Source: Bacteroidota bacterium
GTDB taxonomy: Bacteria; Bacteroidota; Bacteroidia; Flavobacteriales_E; Vicingaceae
Assembly: GCA_013112545.1 (NCBI GenBank)
Contig: JABFGJ010000001.1
Location: 434,001-498,000, forward strand
Direction of reading: 5' to 3'
DNA length: 64,000 nucleotides
The translations under genes were made by a program, and so were the position numbers. Under the pieces are notes generated by a model. It was not told where the DNA came from. It was given only the letters and a program-made list of their open reading frames with translations, and did no database searches. The stretch's first letter is position 1. Every line of letters starts with the position of its first letter. This document shows, piece after piece, positions 37,334-44,045 of the stretch.

Positions 37334-37939
37334 ATGAAAAAATTATTTATGGTTGCAGCAATGTCTTTAGGATTAATTGCAGCAACAAATGCTCAAGAAA
37401 CTTATTTTGGTGCTAAAACTGGTTTAAACTTAGCAAACGTAACTGGTGATGTTGAAGAAAACTCAATGCTGATTGGGTTTAGTGTTGGAGGTTTTGTAAG
37501 TGTTGGAATCTCTGATGCGTTTTCTCTACAACCTGAATTATTATACTCTACAAGAGGTACTAGCTATGATGGAGGTAATTTTGTAACTAGTTATTTAGAT
37601 ATTCCAATTTTAGCAAAATACAATTTTAGCGATGAAGTTCATGCTGAATTAGGACCACAAATTGGATTGTTAATGGGTGCAAGTGCTGATGGTACTGACG
37701 TTAAAGATGGGTATAAAAGTATGGATCTTGGGTTAGCTATTGGTGGAGGTTACACCTTAGAGTCTGGAATTGATATCTCTTTAAGATATGTGACAAGTTT
37801 GTCTTCTTTTGCTGAAGATTTTGAAAGTACTGAAATTACTTATGATGCAGCGGGTATGCCAAATGGCACTAAAGTGGTAACAAAAGAAGTTGATCTTAAG
37901 CATTCTGTTATTCAAATTGCAGTTGGTTACAAGTTCTAA
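37334..37939 (+). CDS. Porin-family outer-membrane beta-barrel (tandem copy 3)
   Basis: A 201-residue protein with a signal peptide (FMVAAMSLGLIAATNAQ). The strands (ETYFGAKTGLNLANV, FSLQPELLYSTRGTS, TSYLDIPILAKYNF, HAELGPQIGLLMG, GIDISLRYVTSLSS, IQIAVGYKF) are close to copy 1. Unlike copies 1 and 2 it has its own recognisable promoter and a strong terminator at 37958, so it may be the most highly expressed. The function is unknown. Confidence 0.82.
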   Translation: MKKLFMVAAMSLGLIAATNAQETYFGAKTGLNLANVTGDVEENSMLIGFSVGGFVSVGISDAFSLQPELLYSTRGTSYDGGNFVTSYLDIPILAKYNFSDEVHAELGPQIGLLMGASADGTDVKDGYKSMDLGLAIGGGYTLESGIDISLRYVTSLSSFAEDFESTEITYDAAGMPNGTKVVTKEVDLKHSVIQIAVGYKF

Positions 37940-37957
37940 AAACAAATTATTTTATTT

Positions 37958-37987
37958 AAAAGCCTGTTTTCGAACAGGCTTTTTTTT
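37958..37987 (+). terminator. Terminator after the tandem barrel genes
   Basis: AAAAGCCTGTT-TTCG-AACAGGCTTTT with a seven-T run, 18 bp after the last barrel stop; the tetraloop TTCG is a typical stable loop. Confidence 0.9.
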
Positions 37988-38067
37988 GCTTTAAACTGAA
38001 AACATTATGCTTGACAAAGAAACTACATGTAGAATTTGCTTGGCAAAGTTGAAATAAGAAACTTAAA

Positions 38068-39108
38068 CTAAATAAATTTCTTACTGTCCTTTCCTAACCA
38101 AGCCAATACATTTTTACACCAAATATCTTTTCCATCCTGCTCTGTTAGGATACCAACTTCAATAGCATAATCTACAACCCTTCCAGGGTAAGAGGTTCCA
38201 ACACCCTGCATTTCTCCTAGAGGGTATGGGTCGTCTAAGCCCATCATTATTTGACTAACCCCTACTCGCTTTTTAAGTAATTCTAAAGTGAATGAATCAT
38301 GCACCAAGGTATCATAATAGAGGTTTTTGTGTCCTAAAGTTGTTCGAGGGTCTTCTAAGCCTTTAAAAATATCTGGACGGCCGTCAAAGCCTTGAATTCT
38401 TCTTCCATAATTTGCAATACCAAGCATTCCTCCATGAGCAAAGCTGGTTCTAATATTAGCGTATTTATTGGGCAAATTGCGTAAGGTAAAAAGGTGTAAA
38501 GTATCTGCGCATTGCGCCATCATCCAAACTAGGTGAAACCTCCAATATTGATCTTTTAGATTAATCATCTTCTCCCCATCGTAAGGGTGTATTTGGACCG
38601 CTAATCCATATTTATCTGCTAACTCATAAATTGGATCTACATCTGCTTCTGCAACAGAAAGCCACTCACCTTGCTTATTTAAAAAGTGTGTTGGTAAACA
38701 AAGTACACTAAGATTTAGCTCTTTCACGCACCTTTCTATCTCATTTAGAGCCATGTCCATATATAATGGCTGAACAACGAACCCGCAAGTGAACTTATCT
38801 GGATATTCAGCCTGCACAGAAGCGTTAAAATCATTTTGGAAACGTATTCCATCTGCACAACTTTGTTCGTCCCATCCGTTGCAATATAGCTGCGAAAGGC
38901 AGAGAATTACTGAATGGTCTATTCGATTGTTTTCCATCCAAAGCAACTTCTCCTTAATGAAAAAACTAGGGTCTGTAATTGGTCTTGACCAATTACCTTG
39001 TCTCATAAATTTTTTATTCTCATCAATCCAAAAGAGCTTTTTGTCTTTCATAAATTGAGGAATCTGAGAAGGCTCAGGTAATAAATGTCCGTGTCCGTTA
39101 ATTCGCAT
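38068..39108 (-). CDS. Amidohydrolase of the ACMS decarboxylase type (kynurenine branch)
   Basis: I start at the ATG at 39108 (346 residues). The longer frame would begin with a TTG inside the dioxygenase gene. It begins RINGHGHLLPEP, where the HxH pair supplies metal ligands of the amidohydrolase superfamily. LCLSQLYCNGWDEQ, LAVQIHPYDG and FAHGGMLG follow, with the late metal aspartate in MMGLDDPYPLGEMQG. The fold and neighbour, 3-hydroxyanthranilate dioxygenase 7 bp upstream, identify it as probable 2-amino-3-carboxymuconate 6-semialdehyde decarboxylase. It would remove CO2 from the unstable dioxygenase product and divert carbon from quinolinate. Function is inferred from context and motif, not exact identity. 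Confidence 0.82.
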   Translation of the reverse strand: MRINGHGHLLPEPSQIPQFMKDKKLFWIDENKKFMRQGNWSRPITDPSFFIKEKLLWMENNRIDHSVILCLSQLYCNGWDEQSCADGIRFQNDFNASVQAEYPDKFTCGFVVQPLYMDMALNEIERCVKELNLSVLCLPTHFLNKQGEWLSVAEADVDPIYELADKYGLAVQIHPYDGEKMINLKDQYWRFHLVWMMAQCADTLHLFTLRNLPNKYANIRTSFAHGGMLGIANYGRRIQGFDGRPDIFKGLEDPRTTLGHKNLYYDTLVHDSFTLELLKKRVGVSQIMMGLDDPYPLGEMQGVGTSYPGRVVDYAIEVGILTEQDGKDIWCKNVLAWLGKDSKKFI

Positions 39109-39115
39109 AACTTCC

Positions 39116-39640
39116 CTATACAAATCTTTCGTCAACTTCCATTACATGATTGCATTTGTCACAAGTTCTCAATTCTTCTGAACCATAGAATTTTTTAAAG
39201 ACAGGAAGAAAATCTTTAACAATGCTGGTTAAATCGAAATACTCTTCATACAACTTGTGATTACATTTATCACAAAACCATAGTAGTCCATCTTTTTCGT
39301 TGTCCTTCCGTTTAAGTTCAATGACTAAGCCAACTGAGTTTTCAGAACGATTTGGGGAATGGGGAACTCTAGCTGGAAGCAAAAAAATATCCCCTTCCTT
39401 AATAGGCACATCCACGGCTTTTCCATCTTCTTGAATTCGGACTACGATGTCTCCTTCTAATTGGTAAAAAAACTCTTCTCCTTCGTTGTAGTGGTAATCT
39501 TTTCTTGCATTCGGACCACCAACAACCATCACAATTAAGTCTGCATCTTCATAAACCAACTTGTTGCCAACAGGAGGTTTTAAAAGGTGTCGGTGTTCAT
39601 CTATCCATTTCTGGAAATTAAAAGGTTTTCGAATAGCCAT
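39116..39640 (-). CDS. 3-Hydroxyanthranilate 3,4-dioxygenase
   Basis: A 174-residue cupin of the bacterial length class. Iron ligands H50, E56 and H94 and the substrate arginines R46 and R98 are in place in NARKDYHYNEGEEFFY and PARVPHSPNR. The C-terminal zinc site has two CxxC pairs (C123/C126 and C160/C163). It opens the ring of 3-hydroxyanthranilate, the product of tryptophan degradation through kynurenine. The ACMS decarboxylase-like gene follows after 7 bp. The other pathway genes (tryptophan dioxygenase, kynureninase, kynurenine 3-monooxygenase) are not in the window. A TAnnTTCG-like -7 element (39660-39667, minus strand) precedes it. Confidence 0.93.
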   Translation of the reverse strand: MAIRKPFNFQKWIDEHRHLLKPPVGNKLVYEDADLIVMVVGGPNARKDYHYNEGEEFFYQLEGDIVVRIQEDGKAVDVPIKEGDIFLLPARVPHSPNRSENSVGLVIELKRKDNEKDGLLWFCDKCNHKLYEEYFDLTSIVKDFLPVFKKFYGSEELRTCDKCNHVMEVDERFV

Positions 39641-39759
39641 TGTATTAAATTTTAGATTCCGAAGGTAAATATTCTATTTAGAATTTGCGAATTTGAGTAG
39701 AAGTCTTTTGAAACAGCTTGTCATAGATTAATAATCCACTTTTGATTAACTTTACGTTT

Positions 39760-40068
39760 ATGAATCATGTATTAAAAGGGAAAACAAATAAACTAAAAGC
39801 CTTGTGCAAAAAGCACCATGTTTTAAGTTTGTCCTTATTTGGTTCATCAGCAGGGAGTTACACCCACGATAATAGCGATATAGATTTTTTAATTCGATTT
39901 AAACCCAGCTTATCGTTATTAAATTATGCAGATAATTATTTTGATTTACTAGAAAGCCTAACGCTTTTATTCAATAAAAAAATCGACCTAGTTTCAGAAA
40001 AGGCACTAAAGAACCCCATTCTTATTGAAGAAATAAATAAAACTAAAATTCCTGTCTATGAATTTTAG
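39760..40068 (+). CDS. MNT-type nucleotidyltransferase (MntA-like antitoxin)
   Basis: I start at the ATG at 39760, not the TTG at 39742, giving 102 residues. The motif GSX10DXD (G28-S29 ... D40-I-D42) is intact in FGSSAGSYTHDNSDIDFL. Proteins of this type pair with HEPN toxins; some inactivate the toxin by adding AMP to its active-site tyrosine. The stop codon overlaps the downstream HEPN start by 11 bp, the usual order and coupling for this system. The short length fits the MntA group. It is the first gene of a unit of three with HepT and the SDR. Confidence 0.82.
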   Translation: MNHVLKGKTNKLKALCKKHHVLSLSLFGSSAGSYTHDNSDIDFLIRFKPSLSLLNYADNYFDLLESLTLLFNKKIDLVSEKALKNPILIEEINKTKIPVYEF

Positions 40069-40393
40069 GGCGTTAAAATATATACTTGACATTGAAAGTA
40101 TCATTATTGAAATAGAGCAAATTCTTCAAAAAACAGAAAATAATTTTACAGTTTATTCGAATGACTTTATTATTAAAAGAGCCTTAGAAAGGGATCTAGA
40201 AATTATTGGGGAAGCAATTAGCAAACTAATTAAGTTAGAACCTCAACTAAATCTCACTAACTATAAGAAGATAATTGTGTTAAGAAACTTAATTATTCAC
40301 TCGTATGATTCGATAGAAGACGAGTTGATATGGAGCATTGTTCAAAAAGACATTCCTTTGCTAAAGGGAGAAATAATAAAATTAAAATTATGA
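40058..40393 (+). CDS. HEPN-domain RNase toxin, HepT-like (DUF86)
   Basis: A 111-residue all-helical protein. The catalytic RX4HXY motif is intact at R76-N-L-I-I-H81-S-Y83, and RALERDLEIIGEAISKL is the conserved DUF86 helix. HepT toxins cut RNA and are neutralised by the neighbouring MNT protein, which here overlaps it by 11 bp. Its TGA overlaps the ATG of the downstream SDR gene (ATGA), so all three genes are translationally coupled. Whether the pair is an active toxin-antitoxin system was not tested by sequence. Confidence 0.82.
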   Translation: MNFRALKYILDIESIIIEIEQILQKTENNFTVYSNDFIIKRALERDLEIIGEAISKLIKLEPQLNLTNYKKIIVLRNLIIHSYDSIEDELIWSIVQKDIPLLKGEIIKLKL

Positions 40394-41169
40394 ATTTAGA
40401 CTTAACAGGAAAAAACGCATTAATCTGCGGCAGTACAGCAGGTATTGGAAAAGCGATTGCAATTGAACTTGCTTTACTGGGTGCAAATTGCTTTTTGATG
40501 GCAAGAAATGAAGATAAGTTAAAAACCGCTGTGCGTGATTTAAGTAAAACTGTCAATCAAAATCACAGTTATGTCGTTGCCGATTTCTCGAATGTAGGTT
40601 CCGTTAAAACAGCTGTTGAGTCTATTCAAAACCCCATTCATATTTTAATAAACAATACCGGAGGGCCTCCTGGAGGACCTATTGTTGATGCTAAAGTAGA
40701 AGAGTTTGTTTCTGCTTTTTCCATGCATTTATTATGTAACCACATCTTGGTTCAAGGTGTGAAACAAGGAATGATTGACTCGGGCTATGGGCGTATAATT
40801 AACATTATTTCCACTTCAGTAAAAATCCCGTTGAATGGATTGGGCGTTTCAAATACCGTAAGGGGAGCTGTCGGAAACTGGGCAAAAACGATGGCTAACG
40901 AATTGGGTATTCACGGTATAACAGTTAACAATGTTTTACCTGGTGCAACCGCTACAGAACGATTAAGCTCAATTGTAGGTAATAAAGCCGAAAAACTCGG
41001 AAAGTCACAAGATGAAATAATGGCTCAATTTGAAAATGCAGTCCCTATGAAGCGAGTTGCAGAACCTCATGAAATAGCTGCTGCTGCTGCTTTCTTAGCT
41101 TCTCCTGCTGCTTCATATATTAACGGAATCAACGTTCCTGTTGATGGAGGAAGAACAGGGAGTTTGTAA
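40390..41169 (+). CDS. Short-chain dehydrogenase/reductase with atypical active site
   Basis: I start at the ATG at 40390, which overlaps the HepT stop (ATGA); the longer frame reads through HepT sequence. The 259-residue protein has the nucleotide-binding motif CGSTAGIGKAIA, INNTGGPPGG in the NNAG position, IISTS with candidate catalytic S141, and the C-terminal PVDGG. At the position of the classic Tyr-x3-Lys pair the sequence reads S154-N-T-V-R158, so both residues are replaced. This pattern marks a divergent SDR branch. Similar SDR genes are found near kynurenine-catabolic genes in Bacteroidota, as here, but the reaction is unknown. Confidence 0.85.
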   Translation: MNLDLTGKNALICGSTAGIGKAIAIELALLGANCFLMARNEDKLKTAVRDLSKTVNQNHSYVVADFSNVGSVKTAVESIQNPIHILINNTGGPPGGPIVDAKVEEFVSAFSMHLLCNHILVQGVKQGMIDSGYGRIINIISTSVKIPLNGLGVSNTVRGAVGNWAKTMANELGIHGITVNNVLPGATATERLSSIVGNKAEKLGKSQDEIMAQFENAVPMKRVAEPHEIAAAAAFLASPAASYINGINVPVDGGRTGSL

Positions 41170-41342
41170 AGCAATACCAATTGAAAAATTAACTTTTTTG
41201 CTTTTGATAAAGTATTTGCTCATGTATTTTGCATAGTTCCTTTTTCCTCAGAAAAGCAATTCTTAGAAACTGGAGCATAATAAACTCTTAGTTGTCACGA
41301 ACTGTGATTTCGTTTTCATAATTTTAGGAAAAAGTATCATCC

Positions 41343-41906
41343 ATGGGTCTATTAAACTCCATTCGCTGGGCAATTCTATTTGAGAAGCAATTAAATGCTT
41401 TTCCGAATTTTTCTAGTGCTCAGCTTTTAAAAGCAAAAAACTTAAAAGATGCTCATATCGATCGTGTAAACCAAGAGGTTTATAACCGAATCGATGGAAA
41501 AATTTTATCTTTTTCAAAAGCTGAGAAAGCTGAAATTTGGCCGAAGTTTCTAGAGTTCTTGGCATGTTTAGGTTGGGAAAAAGATGCTTTTCTTTTTAAA
41601 GAACTTTTCGAAATTGAGATGACATTAGCAGAAAAAAATGACCTCAATAGAAAAGAAATGATATTGAAAGGCATTAAAAATGATAAAATAAACAATGCCA
41701 ATGCAGATAAAGTTGCTAGTGGATTTAAGTACATGAAAGCTATCGTAATTGCAGGAATAATAATCCTTGGAATTGTTTATTGGGAAATTGCAGTTGGTAT
41801 ATTAGGACTATTGTTTTTATTAGCACTCTTTTTTGGTCTATTGTCTTTAGTTATGCCTCGGGCTGGCAGTTTATTTCGACTATTTCTTATTTGGCGATAT
41901 TGGTAA
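41343..41906 (+). CDS. Hypothetical membrane protein, possibly frameshifted near its end
   Basis: A 187-residue protein that I do not recognise. The first ~120 residues are charged and helical (QLLKAKNLKDAHIDRVNQ, ELFEIEMTLAEKNDLNRKEM), then two hydrophobic helices follow (residues ~128-148 and ~150-170). The last residues, MPRAGSLFRLFLIWRYW, break the pattern, while an overlapping frame continues to 42007 with a hydrophobic stretch (ISYLAILVIGMNVILDASHLVLIL). A single base change around 41850 would join the two into a longer membrane protein. No partner genes are apparent. The 172-bp gap before it shows nothing. Confidence 0.5.
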   Translation: MGLLNSIRWAILFEKQLNAFPNFSSAQLLKAKNLKDAHIDRVNQEVYNRIDGKILSFSKAEKAEIWPKFLEFLACLGWEKDAFLFKELFEIEMTLAEKNDLNRKEMILKGIKNDKINNANADKVASGFKYMKAIVIAGIIILGIVYWEIAVGILGLLFLLALFFGLLSLVMPRAGSLFRLFLIWRYW

Positions 41907-42003
41907 TTGGAATGAATGTTATTTTAGATGCTTCTCATCTTGTTCTTATACTAAAGAACAAAATTAATTGCAGCATTTTTGATGTTTTTAGTTCAATACA
42001 TAG

Positions 42004-42594
42004 TTAGGCATCTAACCAGTTTTTCAACATTTCTTTCCCGAATTCTGTCAATATGCTTTCGGGGTGAAATTGAACTGAGCTAATTGGTAGTTTTTTGTGT
42101 TGGATTGACATGATGTTTCCTTGCTCGTCTGTAGAGGTAATTTCAAAGTCTGTACTCATGCTTTCTGGTTCAATCACCCAAGAATGATAACGGCCTACGG
42201 TCAAGTTTTTTGGTAAACCTTTAAATAATCCAGATTCTTCTTTTTCCCCTCTATTAACTTGAAGAACTTCTATTTTTCTAGCTTGACCATGAACGACCTC
42301 GCCTAAGTTTTTTAAGCGCATTCCAAAGTGCTCTGCAATTGCCTGTTGACCTAAACAAATACCCAGTATTTTCTTATGATTGGCAAAGGCTGCTAAAAAA
42401 TCCATTAATAAACCGGCTTGCTTAGGCAAACCTGGTCCTGGCGAAATAACAACAGCATCGTATTGATCCATCTTAGAAAAATCGATTTCATCATTCCGAA
42501 CTACTACAATTTTGAGGTCTGTCAAAGATTCCAAGTAATGAACCAAGTTAAAGGTAAAAGAGTCGTAGTTGTCGATGAGTAAGATTTTGGACAT
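42004..42594 (-). CDS. pabA: Glutamine amidotransferase of aminodeoxychorismate/anthranilate synthase
   Basis: A 196-residue class I glutamine amidotransferase of the TrpG/PabA type. It begins ILLIDNYDSFTFNLVHYLE; the catalytic cysteine C80 is in GICLGQQAIAEHFG and the His-Glu pair in VQFHPESILTEFG. It supplies ammonia to a chorismate-using synthase for folate or tryptophan synthesis. No PabB or TrpE gene is adjacent, so which is not clear; the stand-alone form commonly serves both. It is 5 bp downstream of the broken toxin gene on the same strand, which is probably chance. Confidence 0.88.
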   Translation of the reverse strand: MSKILLIDNYDSFTFNLVHYLESLTDLKIVVVRNDEIDFSKMDQYDAVVISPGPGLPKQAGLLMDFLAAFANHKKILGICLGQQAIAEHFGMRLKNLGEVVHGQARKIEVLQVNRGEKEESGLFKGLPKNLTVGRYHSWVIEPESMSTDFEITSTDEQGNIMSIQHKKLPISSVQFHPESILTEFGKEMLKNWLDA

Positions 42595-42599
42595 AGAGT

Positions 42600-42913
42600 T
42601 TAGCTCGATTTTAATAGTTGTAATAATTTTTCTGGGTTTTGTCTATTGTCCCAGAACCCAACAATAAATAAAAAGTTTTTTGCTGTTTTATAATGAATCC
42701 CATAGTTTAAGTAATACAAAACCCGAAAGTCTTTTCTTGTTGTTTCAACCCCAAGCTTGGGGTTGGTTTTAAGTAATTCTAACCTTGCTCTAATTCCTCG
42801 ATTTAATTTTGTTGTATGTGTTTTTTGTTACCGTTTCTATTATTCCAATAATTAAAAACGTTTGTTCTTTGGTTTATGGCAGCTTGGGTCCAAGTAATTT
42901 TTAAACCATCCAT
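42600..42913 (-). pseudogene. Frameshifted RelE/ParE-type toxin gene
   Basis: On the minus strand an ATG at 42913 starts within the antitoxin's last codons (the usual TA coupling) and encodes KITWTQAAINQRT and NVFNYWNNRNGNKK before a stop. In the neighbouring frame the sequence goes on as KLNRGIRARLELLKTNPKLG, then FRVLYYLNYGIHY and FIVGFWDNRQNPEKLL, ending in TAA at 42602-42600. Together these are the full core of a ParE/RelE-type toxin, including the C-terminal WDNRQNP block of the family. The break lies in a run of six A; seven would restore the frame. It is either a natural decay product or a sequencing error. Confidence 0.75.
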
Positions 42914-43134
42914 TCATCGTCCTTCTTATCGAGTTCTTCTTGAGAAATTACTCGACCATACTTAATGTCTTCTTCTGCTAAATTTAAAAGTTCATTTTCA
43001 GCATCTGACAATTGATAAACCTCTTCAGAAACCGCTTTCTTTAATATCTTATCAAGCTCTTTTAATACGGCTTTGTTTTGAGATACATTTACCATATTGT
43101 TAATTCTAGCCCGAAGTAATTCAATTGTGTTCAT
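42901..43134 (-). CDS. Antitoxin of a RelE/ParE-type toxin-antitoxin pair
   Basis: A 77-residue acidic, helical protein (LKELDKILKKAVSEEVYQL; ENELLNLAEEDIKYGRVISQEELDKK). It resembles the small antitoxins that precede ParE-type toxins in Bacteroidota, with a C-terminal EDIKYGRVISQEELD segment that binds the toxin. It overlaps the toxin frame by 13 bp, giving the expected coupling. The toxin gene itself is interrupted (see 42600-42913), so the locus may be inactive. Confidence 0.7.
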   Translation of the reverse strand: MNTIELLRARINNMVNVSQNKAVLKELDKILKKAVSEEVYQLSDAENELLNLAEEDIKYGRVISQEELDKKDDEWMV

Positions 43135-43248
43135 AAAAGAATTTATTTATCTTATAAAATTACTTGTTTTTAATTAACGCTCGTTAATTTAACTGAATGG
43201 CCAAATCTATTTGCTTAAATTTTTAAACGTTGATTTATTACGCTCTTT

Positions 43249-43339
43249 CGTGCTTCGATTAATGGTGCTTTTCTCCTAAGCTTCATTTCGGCGGACAAGC
43301 AATACTTTTGCAAAAGCACTACGTGCTCATTTTTTGTTT
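43249..43339 (+). repeat. Imperfect 91-bp direct repeat, copy 1
   Basis: CGTGCTTCGATTAATGGTGC through TGCTCATTTTTTGTTT. It matches copy 2 (43388-43478) at 87 of 91 positions. It contains CTTTTGCAAAAG (a 12-bp palindrome) and AGCAC-TAC-GTGCT followed by a T-run. It gives a spurious ORF fragment in the shadow frame. The surrounding stretch from 43135 to 43525 has no gene. Confidence 0.85.
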
Positions 43340-43387
43340 TTGATATACGCTTATGAGTAAAATTCTCGCGGATTCCCTGAGGGCATC

Positions 43388-43478
43388 CGTGTTTCGATTA
43401 ATGGTGCTTTCCTCCTACGCTTCACTTCGGCGGACAAGCAATACTTTTGCAAAAGCACTACGTGCTCATTTTTTGTTT
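43388..43478 (+). repeat. Imperfect 91-bp direct repeat, copy 2
   Basis: Same sequence as 43249-43339 with four substitutions, starting 139 bp downstream. Weak similarity continues for another ~25 bp past the right end. Possibly an interspersed repeat family, given its position beside a tRNA gene. Confidence 0.85.
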
Positions 43479-43525
43479 GTCATATTCCGCTTACAAACAA
43501 GTTTGACGCAAAACATGACAAACAA

Positions 43526-43557
43526 AAAACCCATCCGACTAGCGTCGGATGGGTTTT
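43526..43557 (-). terminator. Terminator of tRNA-Cys
   Basis: AAAACCCATCCGAC / GTCGGATGGGTTTT with a 4-nt loop and a T-rich run on the minus strand, beginning 12 bp after the tRNA 3' end. Confidence 0.85.
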
Positions 43558-43568
43558 GCATTTTATTG

Positions 43569-43639
43569 AGGTCTCGAGCGGATTCGAACCGCTGTGGATG
43601 GTTTTGCAGACCACTGCCTAGCCACTCGGCCACGAGACC
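43569..43639 (-). tRNA. tRNA-Cys (anticodon GCA)
   Basis: A 71-nt cloverleaf read on the minus strand: acceptor GGTCTCG pairs with CGAGACC, the anticodon stem-loop contains CTGCAAA, the T-loop is GGTTCGAATCC, and the discriminator is U, as expected for tRNA-Cys. The CCA end is not encoded (CAA follows). It lies 55 bp after folB and has its own terminator. Confidence 0.93.
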
Positions 43640-43694
43640 TTTTTTATAGGATTGACAAAATTAAGCAATTCATATAGTTTAGCAAGCTAAAAAT

Positions 43695-44045
43695 TTATTC
43701 TTCTATAACTATACTTACCCTTCCCACTTCTCCTGAAATTGGTGGGTTTAATTTGCTGATTTTTAATTTCACGAATTGAACGGTCGGAAAGCTTTTATAA
43801 ATGCCATCTACGATTCTCCCACCAAGGTTTTCTAACAATTTAGCCGGAACAGACATTTCTAAAGCAATTAAATCATACACCTTTGAATAATCAATTGTGC
43901 CCGACAATTCATCTTCTTTTAAGCCTTGCTGAAAATCTGTTTCTATTTCGAGGTTTACCTCAAATTTTCCACCAATAATGTTCTCTTCTTCAAAGAAGCC
44001 ATGCTTGGCATGAAATATCATATTTTCAAGCAGAATTTTATGCAT
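43695..44045 (-). CDS. folB: Dihydroneopterin aldolase
   Basis: A 116-residue protein of the usual size. The family signature MIFHAKHGFFEEENIIGG, the active-site stretch TIDYSKVYDLIALEM, LLENLGGRIVDGI and the C-terminal VKISKLNPPI are all seen. It splits 7,8-dihydroneopterin in folate synthesis and works as an octamer in the cytoplasm. Its ATG begins one base after the gltX stop, so the two are co-transcribed. Confidence 0.92.
   Translation of the reverse strand: MHKILLENMIFHAKHGFFEEENIIGGKFEVNLEIETDFQQGLKEDELSGTIDYSKVYDLIALEMSVPAKLLENLGGRIVDGIYKSFPTVQFVKLKISKLNPPISGEVGRVSIVIEE

Noticed and set aside
39109-39135. TTG start for the ACMS decarboxylase-like gene, overlapping the dioxygenase
   Set aside because: An ATG at 39108, preceded by GGGAAG and starting at the conserved RINGHGH, is more likely.
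42595-42599. Functional link between pabA and the broken toxin
   Set aside because: The genes are only adjacent; no shared function is known and the toxin is interrupted.
43249-43478. CRISPR array
   Set aside because: Only two long repeats with one unequal gap and no cas genes; this is a direct repeat.
43353-43649. A 98-residue plus-strand frame over the repeats and tRNA-Cys
   Set aside because: It runs through a repeat copy, a terminator and the antisense of the tRNA, so it is not coding.
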